64,000 nt of DNA from Symbiodinium natans (GCA_905221605.1 CAJNDS010002305.1:250001-314000); one strand, 5' to 3'. Shown: positions 38,010 to 51,248, counted from the first letter of the stretch. Notes: a model not told the origin generated them from the sequence alone. A program made the numbers and translations.

Positions 38010-38163
38010 NNNNNNNNNNNNNNNNNNNNNNNNNNNNNNNNNNNNNNNNNNNNNNNNNNNNNNNNNNNNNNNNNNNNNNNNNNNNNNNNNNNNNNNNNNN
38101 NNNNNNNNNCCCCCCCCCCCCCCCCCCCCCCCCCCAAAAAACCCCCCCCCCCCCCCCCCCCCC
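38010..38163. other. Assembly gap (100 N) and poly-C/poly-A edge
   Basis: Exactly 100 N at 38,010-38,109, the conventional size for a gap of unknown length, followed by about 54 bases of C runs broken by AAAAAA and AA. The edge sequence is probably low-quality consensus. The 3' end of element 2, and possibly its LTR, are presumably in the gap. Confidence 0.9.
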
Positions 38164-38221
38164 AACCCCTACCGTATCGAAGCGGACTCAGCCCACAGCG
38201 GCGGTCTCCTTCTGATCTTTC

Positions 38222-38315
38222 CCTAAACCCTAAACACTAAACCCTAAACCCTAAACCCTAAACCCTAACCCCTAAACCCTAAACCCTAAACCCTAACCCC
38301 TAAACCCTAAACCCC
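38222..38315. repeat. Interstitial telomeric tract (CCCTAAA)
   Basis: About thirteen units with CACTAAA and CCCTAAC variants, starting 59 nt after the poly-C edge. Confidence 0.95.
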
Positions 38316-38411
38316 ATTGCTGAGGCGCAGGTTCAGGCACTCATTTTCCCCGTCATCGTCTCCATCCCCAGGCTTTGCCACCTCCAGCTCCTGCGCACTC
38401 TTTCCCAGAGA

Positions 38412-38588
38412 CTCCAAAACCCCTTAATTAAGGAATATCACCTAAATTATAATAGGAACCCTAATATGATTTAATATATATATATATATATGTATATGTA
38501 TGTATATACATGTTCCTTATTTAAGGGGTTTAATAATCGGAATCCTAATATGATCTAAGGTATATTCCTTAATTAAGGGGTTTTGGAG
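38412..38588. mobile_element. MITE-like element, family B, composite copy
   Basis: Ends CTCCAAAACCCCTTAATTAA and TTAATTAAGGGGTTTTGGAG are perfect inverted repeats. The AT-rich interior carries (TA)n and an internal partial copy (CCTTATTTAAGGGGTTTAATAA), so it may be two nested or tandem copies. A relative is at 55,681. Confidence 0.8.
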
Positions 38589-40278
38589 CTTCCGGGTTCT
38601 CTGCACCGTTCTTCACCTTGTCTCTCAAGGCCCCCCCACACGTTGCTTTGCCTGGCTTTGTCTGGCCGGAAGTGATTTCTCATTCCATCTCTCCTCATCT
38701 GCGTTGGTTCTGGCGATTCGGGTTCGAGGTTTAGGGTTTACAGAGTGTTTATTGGCTTGGGTTTGGGAGGGTTGACGTTCGCTAGCGATTTGGATTGACG
38801 TTCCGGGTTGGGAGTTCAGGTTGTAGGGCTGTAAGGTTACAATTTCAGGGTGTAGGGCCGTAAGCTTCTTTTCTGTTGATTTTGGGGTTTGCTGTCACTG
38901 TCCAAGGTTTAGCTTTAGGGTTTTTGCCCGGGGCCGGGATCGAAAATGCAGCCCCTTGAAACCCTCAAGGAATGATACTGGATCATACGCTACACATTGT
39001 CATCCCCTTTCACAGGCTGGAGCTTGAAATATGGAAGGAAGCTCAGAATCTGGATGCGTGTGGCAAGTTCTAGGTGTCGAAGGGTTAAGGGCAGAGGCTT
39101 CCGAACTTTCAGCTTCTTAAGTGTTACCCCTAAACCCTAAACCCTAAACCCTAAACCCTACAAAGCTAGGACTTGCAGTTGAACGAATATCGCCGCATGC
39201 TGAATTTTGAGGAGATGCAGTCGAGTCGATCTCCTTCTGCAACAACCGGAACGTCTCAAACAACGCCAGTATTTAGATACCCTAAACCCCAAACCCCAAA
39301 CCCTAAACCCCAAACCCCAAACCCCAAAACCCTAAACCCTAAACCCTAAACCCTAAACCCTAAGCCCTAAACCCTAAACCCTAAACCCTGACCCCAATTG
39401 CTGTTGAGACTCAAAGGTAGACTGCACCCTCTCAGCACATTGCACAAGTACAAGTACCGGCGGACCGTACAGAAGCTGCCTCTTCTAGGTTTCACCGTTG
39501 CGTGTCTTGTGTGTTGCCCCATCCAAGCAAAATCCCCCTCTGCAGCACACATCGGATGCTGAAGACCTTTTTGGTTTCTAAAGGTCGCGATGTGCTGATC
39601 TCCAGCCTTGCCTGGTCCACCGGGTTGCTTGGATTTAGAGTCACGCTCGTACATGGGTCTGGAGTCTCAGTTTTCGAGGGGTTGCTGCAAATAGTTTTGG
39701 CTTCGCGTTTTTGCTTCGGGGCTTTGGAGGTTAAAGCCCAGGGTTTTCACGAGGGGGGGTCTCTGCCGTCCCACGACCGAAGCTGTCCTCATTTACGCCT
39801 CATTTGCGATTCAGAACTGAAGGGGTGTATGGGGTTGAATGGGAGAGCGAGCTGTGGGCTATTGCCTTCGCGACTGGCATCTGTCTGCCCCTGATCGGCC
39901 CTCGTTGGACCTGCTTCGTACTGGATTTGGGTTCAGGGCTCAGAGTTTTGGGGCGGACAACCCTAAACCCTAAACCCTAAACCCTAAACCCTAAACCCTA
40001 AACCCTAAACCCTAAACCCTAAACCCTAAACCCTAAACCCTAAACCCTAAACCCTAAACCCTAAACCCTAAACCCTAAACCCTAATTCATCGCAAGCGAG
40101 ATCTTGTTTTTTTAGCTATCAGTGCCTTTGTTCAGCCGCGAGGCCCCTGGAGTCTGAGCGCAGCTGCCATCGCCTATTCGACCCTTTGCCTGTGGACAGT
40201 ACAGATGCCAAAGCGGCTTTCTAGGGTTTAGGGTTCAGGGTTTAGGGTTTAGGGTTTAGGGTTTAGGGCCTTATGAGC
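38589..40278. other. Intron filler with telomeric tracts
   Basis: No gene seen. Telomeric tracts at about 39,125-39,160, 39,281-39,390 (with CCCCAAA variants), 39,961-40,085 (about eighteen perfect CCCTAAA units) and 40,222-40,268 (opposite orientation). Confidence 0.7.
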
Positions 40279-40376
40279 TGGGATGTTGCCCCTCATACTA
40301 GCAGCCCTGAGTGGGGATGATAATCGGGGGTACTATACTCCCTATTCAGGACTGCTAGGATAAGGGGAACATCCCA
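40279..40376. mobile_element. MITE-like element, family A, copy 3
   Basis: Ends TGGGATGTTGCCCCTCATAC and GGGGAACATCCCA, interior with GGGGGTACTATACTCCC. Diverged from copy 1. Confidence 0.8.
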
Positions 40377-42428
40377 ACTTAGGAGCCTTGAAATCTTGAT
40401 CCAGTTCACGGTTGAATCTGAAAAGAGCCGTGGTGGCAGAGGAGATGAGGTGTGATTTGTGACGTCAATGTGAAGACACGCGCAGCGAGAATCGCAAGTG
40501 TCACTGCTGCCCATTGTAGATCGGAGGGATTATTCTGACAGGTGTTTTCTTTCACTACCGTTTAGAGTATGGCACTTTCTGGAAAGATGGCCCGCAATCT
40601 TCCAGGTTGCCAAAGCTAAAAATCTGGAAAAAACTCAGCAATCACAGGTTTAAGATTAAGACCCTATGCAAACAACTTTAGCATCGGCAAACCCTAAACC
40701 CCTAAACCCTGAACCCTAATTGACAGGTGGTCATTTGCCTACAGGTTTCCAGCTTGCCAAACTCCGACAAACTAGATCCCAAACCCGAAATCCCGCAGCA
40801 AGGACAATTCCCAAATGCGCAACTTAGAGTCTTAGCCCAATCCTGCACAGCTTGAAGTACCTAAACCCTACACCCTACACCCTAAACCCTAAACCCTAAA
40901 CTTTAAAACCCTCACAGAGGATTTCTTGGAGAAAGAGTGGCCACGGCTCGGGCTATCGACACCAGTTTACACTGTGGTGCCGCGGTGGCAGGTCATGTTT
41001 AGGGTTTAGGGTTTTAGGGTTTTAGGGTTTAGGGATTTAGGGATTTAGGGATTTAGGGTTTAGGGTTTAGGGTTTAGGGTTTAGACCATCTCACTGTGCC
41101 TGTGATTTGTCTTGGTGGTGGGAGCTGAGTTGGGTCGAAGCTTCAGGCACTTAAATATGGGGTAACTACAAGTATTTCCATGGAAGTAAATTCCCTGGGA
41201 GTTTGGATTCTGAACACCACAACTTTTTTTTTGCTTGTTCGCCTAAGCCAACATAGGACTAACATGTGCTTTAGGTTCCCTAAACCCTAAACCCTAAACC
41301 CTAAACCCTAAACCCTAAACCCTAAACCCTAAACCCTAAACCCTAAACCCTAAACCCTAAACCCTAAACCCTAAACCCTAAACCCTAAACCCAGTCTAGG
41401 TCGACTCTAGTTTGCTTGTTAGCTTTCCATTGATCTACGGCCGTTGCAAATCATCATCTCAGCACGTTTGCCGGAGAACCCTCTTGCCGCAGGACCCTCC
41501 ACTTCCGGTGTGAGCGTCGCACCCTAAACCCTAAACCCTAAACCCTAAACCCTAAACCCTAAACCCTAAACCCTAAACCCTAAACCCTAAACCCTAAACC
41601 CTAAACCCTAAACCCTAAACCCAAAACCCGTCGCTTATAATCCCCCACACCAAAAGTCACCAACAGAGCACCCCGCAGCCGACCTGTGTGGAAACTTCGT
41701 AGCCGGAAGAGAGCCCCGCAGTTCCAGGCCACTACTTCAGCAATTGGCCCTCGCGCGGCGTTTAAAGTTTAAAGTTTGTTTAGGGTTTAGGGTTTAGGGT
41801 TTAGGGTTTAGGGTTTAGGGTTGAGGGTTTAGGGTTTAGGGTTTAGCGTTTAGGGTTTAGGGTTTAGGGTTTCGGGTTTTTACTCGCTTCAGTTGTACAG
41901 GGCTGGTTGCGTAGTTGCTTCACCAAATCTCAGAGTTGACAGCCTAACCGTTCTGGGCACCCCTTGGACCTTGCACCTAAACCCTAAACCCTAAACCCTA
42001 AACCCCTAAACCCATTGAGGAGCTGGGTTCCGGAACTGGCTGGCTTGGCATGAGCCTGGCGCGCAACTTAGTGGCAATGCCCAGCCGCCTGGACTCCAGA
42101 AACTTCATGATCATAAGCTTAGGGTTTTGGGTTTAGGGTTTAGGGTTTAGGGTTAAACGAAGTCAAATTTCAACGGGGCATGTAAGGAAGTGGTTTCACC
42201 CTGCTCACGGAGCGGCGTGGAGACGCAATGGCGAAGCTTGGCAGAAAGTAGTCGGCGCACATCTCGCTCGCTGTCGTCATGTTTGGTGTTCATGATGTAC
42301 CTTCGAGAGTCCATGACACGATATCAGCGCCGGTCCAGAGCATCCCTTCCCCACATCATCCCTTCGCTTGGATAAGAACGTCTGCACTACCGGAGCATTG
42401 CCAGAGCAGCTCATGTTTTTTGTTTTTT

Positions 42429-42459
<31 letters not shown>

Positions 42460-44233
42460 GAAGCTCCTGACTGAGCTTGTTCTGACGTTCGTCCAGATTG
42501 CCTTTACGCGTGCGCCTATTTTGAAAATTACTGTCGGTCGTTCGCCGGAAAACTTCGTCTTCACAACAGCGATGTTTTTGAGACATGCGAATCGACGAAA
42601 AGCAACGAAAAGCCGGGAGCATTCAGCAAGCGGACCAGAAAAGTGCACGGCTAGACAAGTGCGCCGAAGTGAGTTCTCATTCAGGCAGACCGTGTGCATG
42701 AGGGTATAATAATCAACACACAGTCTCTGTTACTGCAGCAGCATCGGTGCTGAGTATGAGTACTTGTAGAGACAGTGCTCAGGAACTACCGCAGTCCACC
42801 GGACGGAGCGTGTCATCTTTGGTTTCCTGTTGGTTTGTAGGGAATGGGGGAATAAGGTACCACATATCCCCCATATATACCCTTAAGGGATTATACATGG
42901 TACCAGTAAGTTGGGACAGCTTCTGGCCGAGGTTCTTGATGAAGAACATCGAGTTCAACATTGCCGAGGGCTTGCCACTGGAAGATCTGACGCTTGACGT
43001 GCCCAGCCCAAGCTTGCCCCCCAAGCCGTTCTTCTTTGGCTCAAGTTGAGCTGGTATAGCCTTAACCCTAGAGCTTACAGGGCCGAACATACGCCAAGTA
43101 TGTGCAAGGCTTGCTGCTGCGGCCTTCTAATACCAAGGTAGCAAAGATGGTGTTCTCTGAGCACTGCAGACAGCAAGACTTGAACTGCCTAAGTGCCAAT
43201 GTGTCTATCGCTCATCCCTGGGTTTCGGGCTTGAAGACAAAGGCTCACCCTCGAACCTTCTCCGCCAAGTTGTCAAGGTCTCCAGGGTTTTTTTTCTCCT
43301 TGCAAGACACTGTCTCATGTTTCGGGTTTAGGGTTTAGGGTTTAGGGGAAATCATGTACAGACTCTTGGTACCCCCACGTGCCTCAGGAGGGCAGACATC
43401 CTGGACTGGTCAGATTGGGAGGCTGCGTTGTGGATCAGCCAGGGTTCAGGGTTCAGGGTTTAGGGTTTAGCACACACAACGGCCAACCGATCCTACCGAG
43501 GGGGTCCGAAACAACCACAGAAGCACTCAAATCGATATAGGATCACCCGAAAGTCAAAAAACGCGCCCTGGGTGTGACATGTGCATGCACCTGCACGAGT
43601 TCTCTGCCTCGAAAGTAAGCCTAAGTGCTTCAACCTTGTCCAGGTTGTTGTCCAGGTTGCAGCCACGTCCCATGGCCTAGGGAGATGCCTCAGGCTAGGA
43701 TAAACCCTAAACCCTAAACCCTAAACCCTGAACCCTGAACCCTGAACCCTGAACCCTGAACCCTGAACCCTGAACCCTAAACCCTAAACCCTCTTTGGTA
43801 CCCCCTGACAGGGAAGTGCGACACCTCCGGAGTCCTTGGTGACAGAGTCGGTGCAGGACCGAGGGCAGTGCTGGAACACGGAATGCGAAGCTGTAGGACC
43901 AGCCATAAGCCCACGCAAAGTCCGTCCCTGAGCCCTGAAGCTCTTGCCGTTACCCCTCATTGGGCGGAGGGCTCCGAGCCCTTGTAGGGTCCTTGGCGGC
44001 AGGATTTCGACCTTGTCCTCGGCTCGGACTTGGCATACAGCCAGCACCGAAGCTCAAATTCGACAGGCAGTACACGGAGCTCGTGTAGCACCCCCCACCC
44101 CCACACCCCATCCCACCCCGTCCCGCCCCGTCCCACCCCATCCAAACCTCGGTCGTGGCTTGAAGGTTTCCAGGCTGATGGCGGGCATCCGTTTGGTTTG
44201 TAATGGGTCTCCTCCACACGTGGACAGCACACA
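40377..44233. other. Intron filler dense in telomeric tracts
   Basis: Tracts at about 40,860-40,905, 40,998-41,086 (with GGGATTTAGGG variants), 41,278-41,391, 41,521-41,622, 41,780-41,880, 41,978-42,015, 42,120-42,155, 43,322-43,345 and 43,702-43,792 (a run of CCCTGAA variants). A T-run then G-run sits at 42,420-42,459. An imperfect palindrome framed by GGTACC lies at about 42,857-42,905. Several short ORFs exist but none is recognisable. Confidence 0.65.
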
Positions 44234-44334
44234 TTGGGATGTTCCCCCTTATACTAAGCACTCCTTAATGGGGATGATAGTACCCCCTATGATACTCCCC
44301 ATTCAGGACTGGCAGTAATGAGGGGAACATCCCA
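44234..44334. mobile_element. MITE-like element, family A, copy 4
   Basis: Ends TTGGGATGTTCCCCCTTATA and AGGGGAACATCCCA, interior with TACCCCCTATGATACTCCCC. Confidence 0.85.
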
Positions 44335-45092
44335 GATCATACCCATTTCTCTGTTCTGGTTTGGGTTTGGTAGTCTTCCCCTCAGTATTTTGAGCGGTGC
44401 CCTTCTCGCCGAGATGCTCTCGAGTTTTAGGGCTTTCGATTTAAAGCGCTGGATGTAAGGTTTAGGGCTCAGATTGTTTCAAGGACTAGGTTGGGGATGC
44501 ACTTGTTGGGGCGCTTGAATCGCTCATTGTCGCGAAACGTAACCGTAGCAGGGATGCACCTTCCTGTCTCCCGGGTTAGATTTTGGCTTCGTTGCATCTA
44601 GACTCTTGTACAACTGCAGCGTGCTCGCAGTTGCAGAATTCGCACCTCCACCTCGGTCACACTTGCCAAATGCAATCAGCTGTCACTCTTGGGCCCTGGG
44701 GATTGGGTCTTGGTATGCTCTTGGGGTTCCCGTAAGGGTTCGGCAGAGGCCTTGCGCCCAGGTCGTGCGTTGCCATGTTGGTGGACGTGCTTCGCTGGTT
44801 CCTGTCGCAGAAACCACAGTTAATGGTGCTGTTGGCACATCGGCTACTGGACTGCACAAGGCGACCTCAGAGCACCTTTGGGCCTGTAGGCACCCTAAAC
44901 CCTAAACCCTAAACCCTAAACCCTAAACCCTAAACCCTAAACCCTAAACCCTAAACCCTAAACACTGAACCCTGAACCCTGAAACCCTAAACCCTAAACC
45001 CTAAACCCCAAAATCGTGAGGCCCGTCTGGAGTGCGAACTGCCAAGCTTTGACTCCCAGAAGCAAAATCTTCAATATAATGTAATATGGGCA
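44335..45092. other. Intron filler with telomeric tract
   Basis: Telomeric tract at about 44,893-45,009 that includes CACTGAA/CCCTGAA variants. No gene seen. Confidence 0.6.
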
Positions 45093-45183
45093 TTTCCCAA
45101 AATAGGGGTGCCCCTTTTATACCCCAACGAGAATAGATTCCCCTTAAAGGGACCCCCGAAAAGGGTACCCCTATTTTCGGAAA
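45093..45183. mobile_element. MITE-like element, family D
   Basis: About 91 bp with imperfect inverted ends TTTCCCAAAATAGGGGTGCC and GGGTACCCCTATTTTCGGAAA's complement pairing. The interior is rich in GGGG/CCCC runs. Similar G-run-rich pieces lie near 1,592, 52,300, 52,535, 54,955 and 56,962. A telomeric tract begins at its last base. Confidence 0.65.
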
Positions 45184-46079
45184 CCCTAAACCCTAAACCC
45201 TAAACCCTAAACCCTAAACCCTAAACCCTAAACCCTAAACCCTAAACCCTAAACCCTAAACCCTAAACCCTAAACCCCCGCCCCCCCGGATGAGATCCCA
45301 ACCCCAAGGCCCTAACCCTCATCACCGAGGCTCCGCCGAAAGCCTGAGGTCGACACGGCCTTCTTCCAGGCAACGGTTTGGGTTTAGGGTTTAGGGTTTT
45401 AGGGTTTAGGGTTTAGGGTTTAGGGTTTAGGGTTTAGGGTTTGGGGTTTAGGGTTTAGGGTTTGGGGTTTAGGGTTTAGGGTTTAGGGTGGATGGAAGCA
45501 AGGGAGGAGCTCCTTGGAGCTTTAAGCCATTAGATTACTGTGCGGAGGGCCTCCGCGAAGTTTAGAGCTAGAGTTTCATTATTTGTGCATGTTTAATAGC
45601 TTATGGCTCATGGATGTGACATACAAAGTGCCGTTCCTTTTGAGGGGTTGTAAGTGTTATGTCGCTCAGGGCTCTCGCAATCACTCTGCACGCCTAAAGT
45701 ACTATAGGATCGGCCTAAACCCTTGACGGGCGATCCCGAGAATGACATTTCTTGCAGGCATGTGCCATTCGCAAAGTATGGGGCACTGCTGTTTTCAATC
45801 TTGGGGGTTCGAGGCTTCCTGTCAAGAGGCGTTTACAAGCCCCAACAGGTGGTAGGATGAGGTTTAGGGACAAGCTCTAGGAGCCCTGAACCACAGAAGC
45901 GGATGCGTTGCCCAAGGAAATATAGGTACGGAGGACGGGTGGAAACCAAGAAGTGTGCTGGATACTTCGCCCCTCTGTTCCATGACAGGAACTCCTCAAG
46001 AAGGGCCTGGACTACAATGCTGTGGCTGCAGAAGCAGCTCGGCTTCAACATCCTTGCTTTACCGAAATCCCACGAGCCC
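45184..46079. other. Intron filler with two telomeric tracts
   Basis: CCCTAAA tract to about 45,276 and TTTAGGG tract at about 45,378-45,489, facing each other across about 100 nt. The rest is unremarkable. Confidence 0.65.
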
Positions 46080-47470
46080 GTAGCGGGTTTGGTCCGGCCG
46101 TGTGGAAGGACTAGCTCGAAGGTCATGTGGGTCACTGGCCTGCGTGGGTCACGCCAGTGTGGGCTACTAGCCCGCGCCCGGTTCCAGGCCAGCTGGTGCC
46201 TGAAGGTCATGTGGGACACCTGGTTTGGGCCCTAAACCCTTAACCCTAAATCCTAAGTCCTAAACCCTAAACCCTAAACCCTAAACCCTAAACCCTAAAC
46301 CCGCATCCTTTGGAGCCCGGCTTGAGGCCAGCTGGTGCTTCAAGGTCGAGTGGTTCGCTGAGTTGGGTGAAAAGTCGCAAATTTGGGGCAAAGTCGCCCT
46401 GCAGGATTGTCATTCCAAGAGGGTTTAGGGTTTAGGGTTTCGGGTAAGGCTCCTGCAAATGTTCGATACGATTCATGATTGGGGTTTTGCTGCTGCTGCC
46501 GCTGGTGGATCTGGGCGAGGTGTCTATGCAGGTGCAGGAATGGGGATTTGAATGCAATGCAGGATGCAGGCACTTAGCAGCAAGAAATTTGATTTTGACC
46601 GGAGGGTTGACGTGATACTTGGGCCATACGTTCTGCTGAAATACTTGACTATTCCCCTAGGTGTTGCGTTCCTCATCACAGAAGACAGCCCACATGGCCT
46701 GACTGGTGGGAGACTAGCCTTTGGTCAGTGCTTCAAGGCCGTGCAGGACACTAGTCCGCGCTTGCGTCAGCTTATGCTTGAGGCCGTGTGGGACAGCAGC
46801 CAGTTCCTCTCAGGTTCAGTTCATGCTGCAAAAGAGTTGCCCGCTCCAGCTTCAATGCGGGACATAGCCCGCGGGCCGACGCCGTGCGGGTGCCCGAATG
46901 CCGCGTGGGACAGGTCCAGGTCGGCTCAAGCTTTAGCTTGAGGGCCGTGCCTGAAGGCCGCGCAGGGCACTAGCTACGTGTAGCCTCCGTGGGCTTTTGA
47001 AATGGCGATAACGCTTGGATGAAGGCTGTTGCACGTCCCGACTGGAGCGAGTGCCTGAAAGTTGCGCAGGACGTTGGTCTGATGACCGAAACCCGTGTGG
47101 GACAGTGGCCCGCGCCGGCTTCAGTTGGTGTTGGAATCACCGAGTAGGACATTGGCCCATGCCGGCATCAGCTGCTGCTTGCAGGCAGCGCAGGACACTG
47201 GCCATCACTAGCCGCCCGGGCTGGATTTAACTGGTGTTTGAGGCAGGACACTAATCTGTGCCGGGTTCAGCTGGTGTTTGAAGGCCATGGGGGCAAGCCC
47301 TCGCGGGACCAGCCCGCATCCGCCTTCTGACCATGCAGCTGGTGCATGAAGGTCCTGGTGGGACGCGAGGCTCCGCCGGATTTGGCCAACTCGCGCAGGA
47401 AGGCCGTGTAGGACTCCCAAGAAGTCCGCCCCGGGGTTGAAACCGCCTGGAACAACTTAAAACGGCTCAG
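46080..47470. repeat. Degenerate GC-rich dispersed/tandem repeat field
   Basis: Recurring pieces such as CAGCTGGTGCTTGAAGGCC, GTGCAGGACACT, GTGTGGGACAGT and GCCCGCGCCGGCTTCAG appear many times at irregular spacing of roughly 50-70 nt, interrupted by telomeric tracts at about 46,228-46,302 and 46,420-46,445. It looks like an old minisatellite. Frames across it are not protein-like. Confidence 0.55.
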
Positions 47471-50400
47471 TGGGGCAATGGCACGCAAACATTCTTCTGC
47501 AAGCTCTCGAAGCCTAAGCGCCGCTCCTCCAGGGCCACCACAGCAAGGACAAGGAGTTGGACCCGCTGATTCCAGGCCACGGTGGCTTATCTAGCTGGGG
47601 CTTTTTGGGGTTTAGGGTTTAGGGTTTAGGGTGTAGGGTTTAGGGTTTAGGGCTTTTTGGGGTTTAGGGTTTAGGGTTTAGGGTTTGGGCTGGTTGGTGG
47701 TGTGGTATGGGAGGTGATGGGGCTTCAATAAGGTCGATTGGAGGACTTGATGTTTGGATGTGGGCTGGTGAGGCAGTGCTTGGCTATATCACTCTGATCA
47801 ATGCTTTTGTGCGAAGCGGTGTTCTCCTTGTTAGTTTTGTGTTATTTCTTAGGTGTTCTCTCCGATTTCTGGTTTCGCCTTGGGTAGACTAGCAAATAGC
47901 ATCAAACTCAATATCGGTGATGGGACATGACTTTGCACGCATCTGATTTGATTTTTCGTGTTGCCATGACTTCTTCCGTGATGCAAATTGCAAACTCACC
48001 CTAAACCCTAAACCCTAAACCCCAAGTAAACCCTAAACCCCTATTTGTAGCTTCGGCTGATGGAGGCTCACAGTACCTGACGGCCCGTCTCGCCCAGCAA
48101 CAATCGATCGTTCGAGTCTAGCTCTCTCTGCGACTTGTTTCTTGGTTTTCCTTGGTTTTTTGGCTTCAGAAGGGTTCTGTATTCCTTTTTGTTTCTTGGT
48201 TTTATTCGTTTTTTGGCTTCGGAAGGGTTCTGTATTCCTTGGTACGCGGGCTGAAACACGCGGTGACGTCGGTCCCCTCCTTGTTGCTTCCAACACCTGC
48301 TGCAGCTGAGTTCGATCGTAGTTTCATGTCGCAATAATGTAGTGCTATCTCAGTCGGAGCACCGACGTTGCTCTACCGACCACGCCCCCAAATGCGAGAG
48401 CCCCTACCCCCAAAACAACAAAAAATGCTCACCCTGAACCCTAAACCCTAAACCCTAAACCCTAAACCCTAAACTCTAAACCCTAAACCCTGAACCCTGA
48501 ACCCTGAACCCTGAACCCTAAACACCCCCAAAAAAACCAAAACCAAAAAACAATGCTCTGACAGATCCTGGGTGGACTGCGGAAGGTAACTTTGGACGTG
48601 CCAGCCTGAGTAAAGGTCGGGTGGAATGGGTTTGTGTGTGTCCAGTCTTGCTGGGTTTATTGGGTTGTGTTCTGCTGGGCTTTCTATGGCCGGGTCTTCT
48701 TCAATGAGCGTTGAAAGACTGCATGGGGTTTTGATGCTGTTGCGAGTGTTTTTGAGGCCGTCTCTTGCACGCAGCCACGGTTATTACTCGTCAATTCAGC
48801 CGACTTTCTTTTCAAGGTCTTTTCAAGGTCCTTTCTGGCGGTTCCATCCCTGATGCCTTGGTTCAGATTCATGCCCATCTGTCACCCCTGCAAGCTTGCT
48901 AAGGATTCTAGGTTTTTCGTTGAAAGTCCTCTCAGAGGACTTTTCTGAGTCGAAGAGCTGTGGAAGGTTCCCAGCTCTTAAGGTAGCTCCACTCAGACTC
49001 TATTCCAACTTAAGATGGAATACTAACGCAGTTTCCTGCTACAGTTCTGTACTGCCATTGTCCGGGATTGTGGAGCAGTTTGGTAGTGCCGCGCTGCCCA
49101 CGCATGCATATTGATCCATTGTCCAATGATAACGTCTGAGCTGACCGAGGCAAGTTTGCTTTTGCCCCTGGTTTGTTGTATACTTGTGTAGCTCGAACCT
49201 CCCTCTAAAGGTTTGCGTGAAGCTTTGCGAGCAGAGAACTAGTCACTTTTCTCCACCAACTTTAGATATCCTTCTACGGAGTGCCGCAACGGGCAAGGGA
49301 TTCTAGAATTCAGACCAGGACTCCACGGCACCCAGCATTCTGGGTAGACTAGTTTCAATGTTTCTTGTAGTTCTTCCTGGTCAATGTAGCTACGGAATGT
49401 GCCGCGCCACGGAAGCTCTCAGTAGACTTCGACCCCAGTCTTCGCACTGTCATCTCAGGTGTTGTGGTGTACCAGATCACCTGTGCCTGGCTTCATGAGA
49501 GGTTGGAATGGAGTGCTTAGCGTATGACGTGTCGGCATGGAGTTGTACCTAGAATCTAGAAGACTTGCAAGCCACCGGAATGTTTTGAAGTTTTTCGTAT
49601 GTTGTGTGAAGGGCTTCTACAGGTGGAGTCCAAAGGGTAGACAGCGTTCCACTCTCCACCCTGTCAGCATATCATTCCGAACTCGTTTGGGTCTCAAAGC
49701 CTGTGTTCTTTCGAGATGCAAACTCTGAGCATCTTTGGGCTAACAGCTAACAAGTCAGAATTTGATAGCAGTCCACCAGCTTGCTGTAGGGCTGTAGGCT
49801 CCTTCGATGCCAACGAAAAGTTTCTTGAAGTCAGGTAATACCAGAATGGGCCGCGGATGATGACATGTGACATGCAATTCATGAGGGGATTTCCACGGCT
49901 CAAATGCCCAGGCACGGACCACGACCAGTTCTTATTGCCCTGGAGCGATTGTCTTTCTCACTGAACCTCGGTCCGATCACCAGGAAGGGTTCGCGCACGG
50001 GCTTGTTGGCTCGATTTTGCAGTTTCGTGACAAAGCAGGTGTGTTTTGGCTGCTTGTGTAGCGAAGGGTTCGAGGACTAGAGGCACCTCTCTCCGCAAGC
50101 TTCTCCAACTGCCAGGTCGACCACTTTGTTGCACGAGCCTGCAAAACCCCCTTTTTTTTCAAGCCCGGACTGATTCCATTTGCGGCACTAACCCTAAACC
50201 CTAAACCCTAAACCCTAAACCCTAAACCCTAAACCCTAAACCCTAAACCCTAAACCCCTAAACCCTATTAAGGCATTAAGGCATTAAGGGTATCTGGGGC
50301 TGGATCACCTCCGGCATCCATACCACTTTTCCGAACTCTTCTGTGCTGGTCGCTTTCCTGCTCTACATTCATGCGGGTTTCTGATGTTACGTAGGACGAG

Positions 50401-51248
50401 GATGCGACAAGATGGAGTCCTTTGTTTGAGATGAGAAAGAGCATTCTTCTCGTGCTCTCCGTCTTATTGTTATTGTTCTCTTGCTGACCCAGGTTTTTTT
50501 TTCCCCTCTTTTCGGCTTAGAGAACCAACCAAAGATGGGAGCGGACAAAAAGGAGAGTGGTGGAATGGCGGAGCCCCCTCCTGCGGGTATTCCATTTCCC
50601 CCCTTTTGTCCAGCAACATCATTCGGAGTGGCTGGGGGCGGTTTTAAGTGTCCACGTGTCCTGCTCATCGAACGTGCTGAAACCCTAAACCCGAAACCCT
50701 AAACCCAAGCCCTAAACCCTAAACCCTAACCCTATCCCCTATACCCTATACCCTGTACCCTATACCCTAGGCCTAAACCGTATACCCTAGCTAAACCCTA
50801 AACCCTACAAACGCCAAGAGTCTGGTATCCGGGCTTCTTCACAAACTTCGAACACGTCTCCGTGGAACCTCTCAACTTAAGCAATGCAAACCCCAGTCAA
50901 CTAAAGATGAACTGATAAAGGTCCCAGGGCTATTGCTAAACCGTAAACCCTAAACCCTAAACCCTAAACCCTAAACCCCAAACCCTAAACCCTAAGCCCT
51001 AAACTGGCCCTAGACTTGGCCCCTGGACCCCAAGCACCCCTCACCTCGCATCTGAGGGCCCGAGAACGAGCTTTGGTCCTGCTGAGCAGGGTGCCGCATG
51101 AAAGCCAGATGGTTCTCAGGGCCTGCCTTCGAATCGATTCTCAGCCCAATCTGCAGCTCATATACCGAGTTTGGCGTCCACCGCGGAAGTTGCAAACTTC
51201 AGTTCTAGGATGTGCAGCATGGTACGCTTCTATCGCAAGGCCGGCCCA
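47471..51248. other. Intron filler
   Basis: Telomeric tracts at about 47,608-47,690, 47,999-48,045, 48,430-48,525 (with CCCTGAA run), 50,190-50,270, 50,690-50,810 (with CCCTATA variants) and 50,940-51,005. 48,900-50,150 lacks tracts and shows nothing I recognise. Confidence 0.6.
48137..48242. repeat. Tandem duplication, period 54
   Basis: Two copies of a T-rich unit starting GTTTCTTGGTTTT and ending GGGTTCTGTATTCCTT, with a few differences. Confidence 0.8.

Noticed and set aside
37981-38226. Continuation of ORF4 through the N gap into a Pro-rich tail
   Set aside because: The apparent tail is translation of Ns and C homopolymers at an assembly gap.
42747-43049. 100-aa ORF with a protein-like end (MKNIEFNIAEGLPLED)
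   Set aside because: No homology recognised, no clear splice partners; may be a remnant exon but unsupported.
46340-47490. Several ORFs in the GC-rich repeat field
   Set aside because: Frames arise from the repeated CAGCTGGTG/GAAGGCC pieces and shift between repeats.
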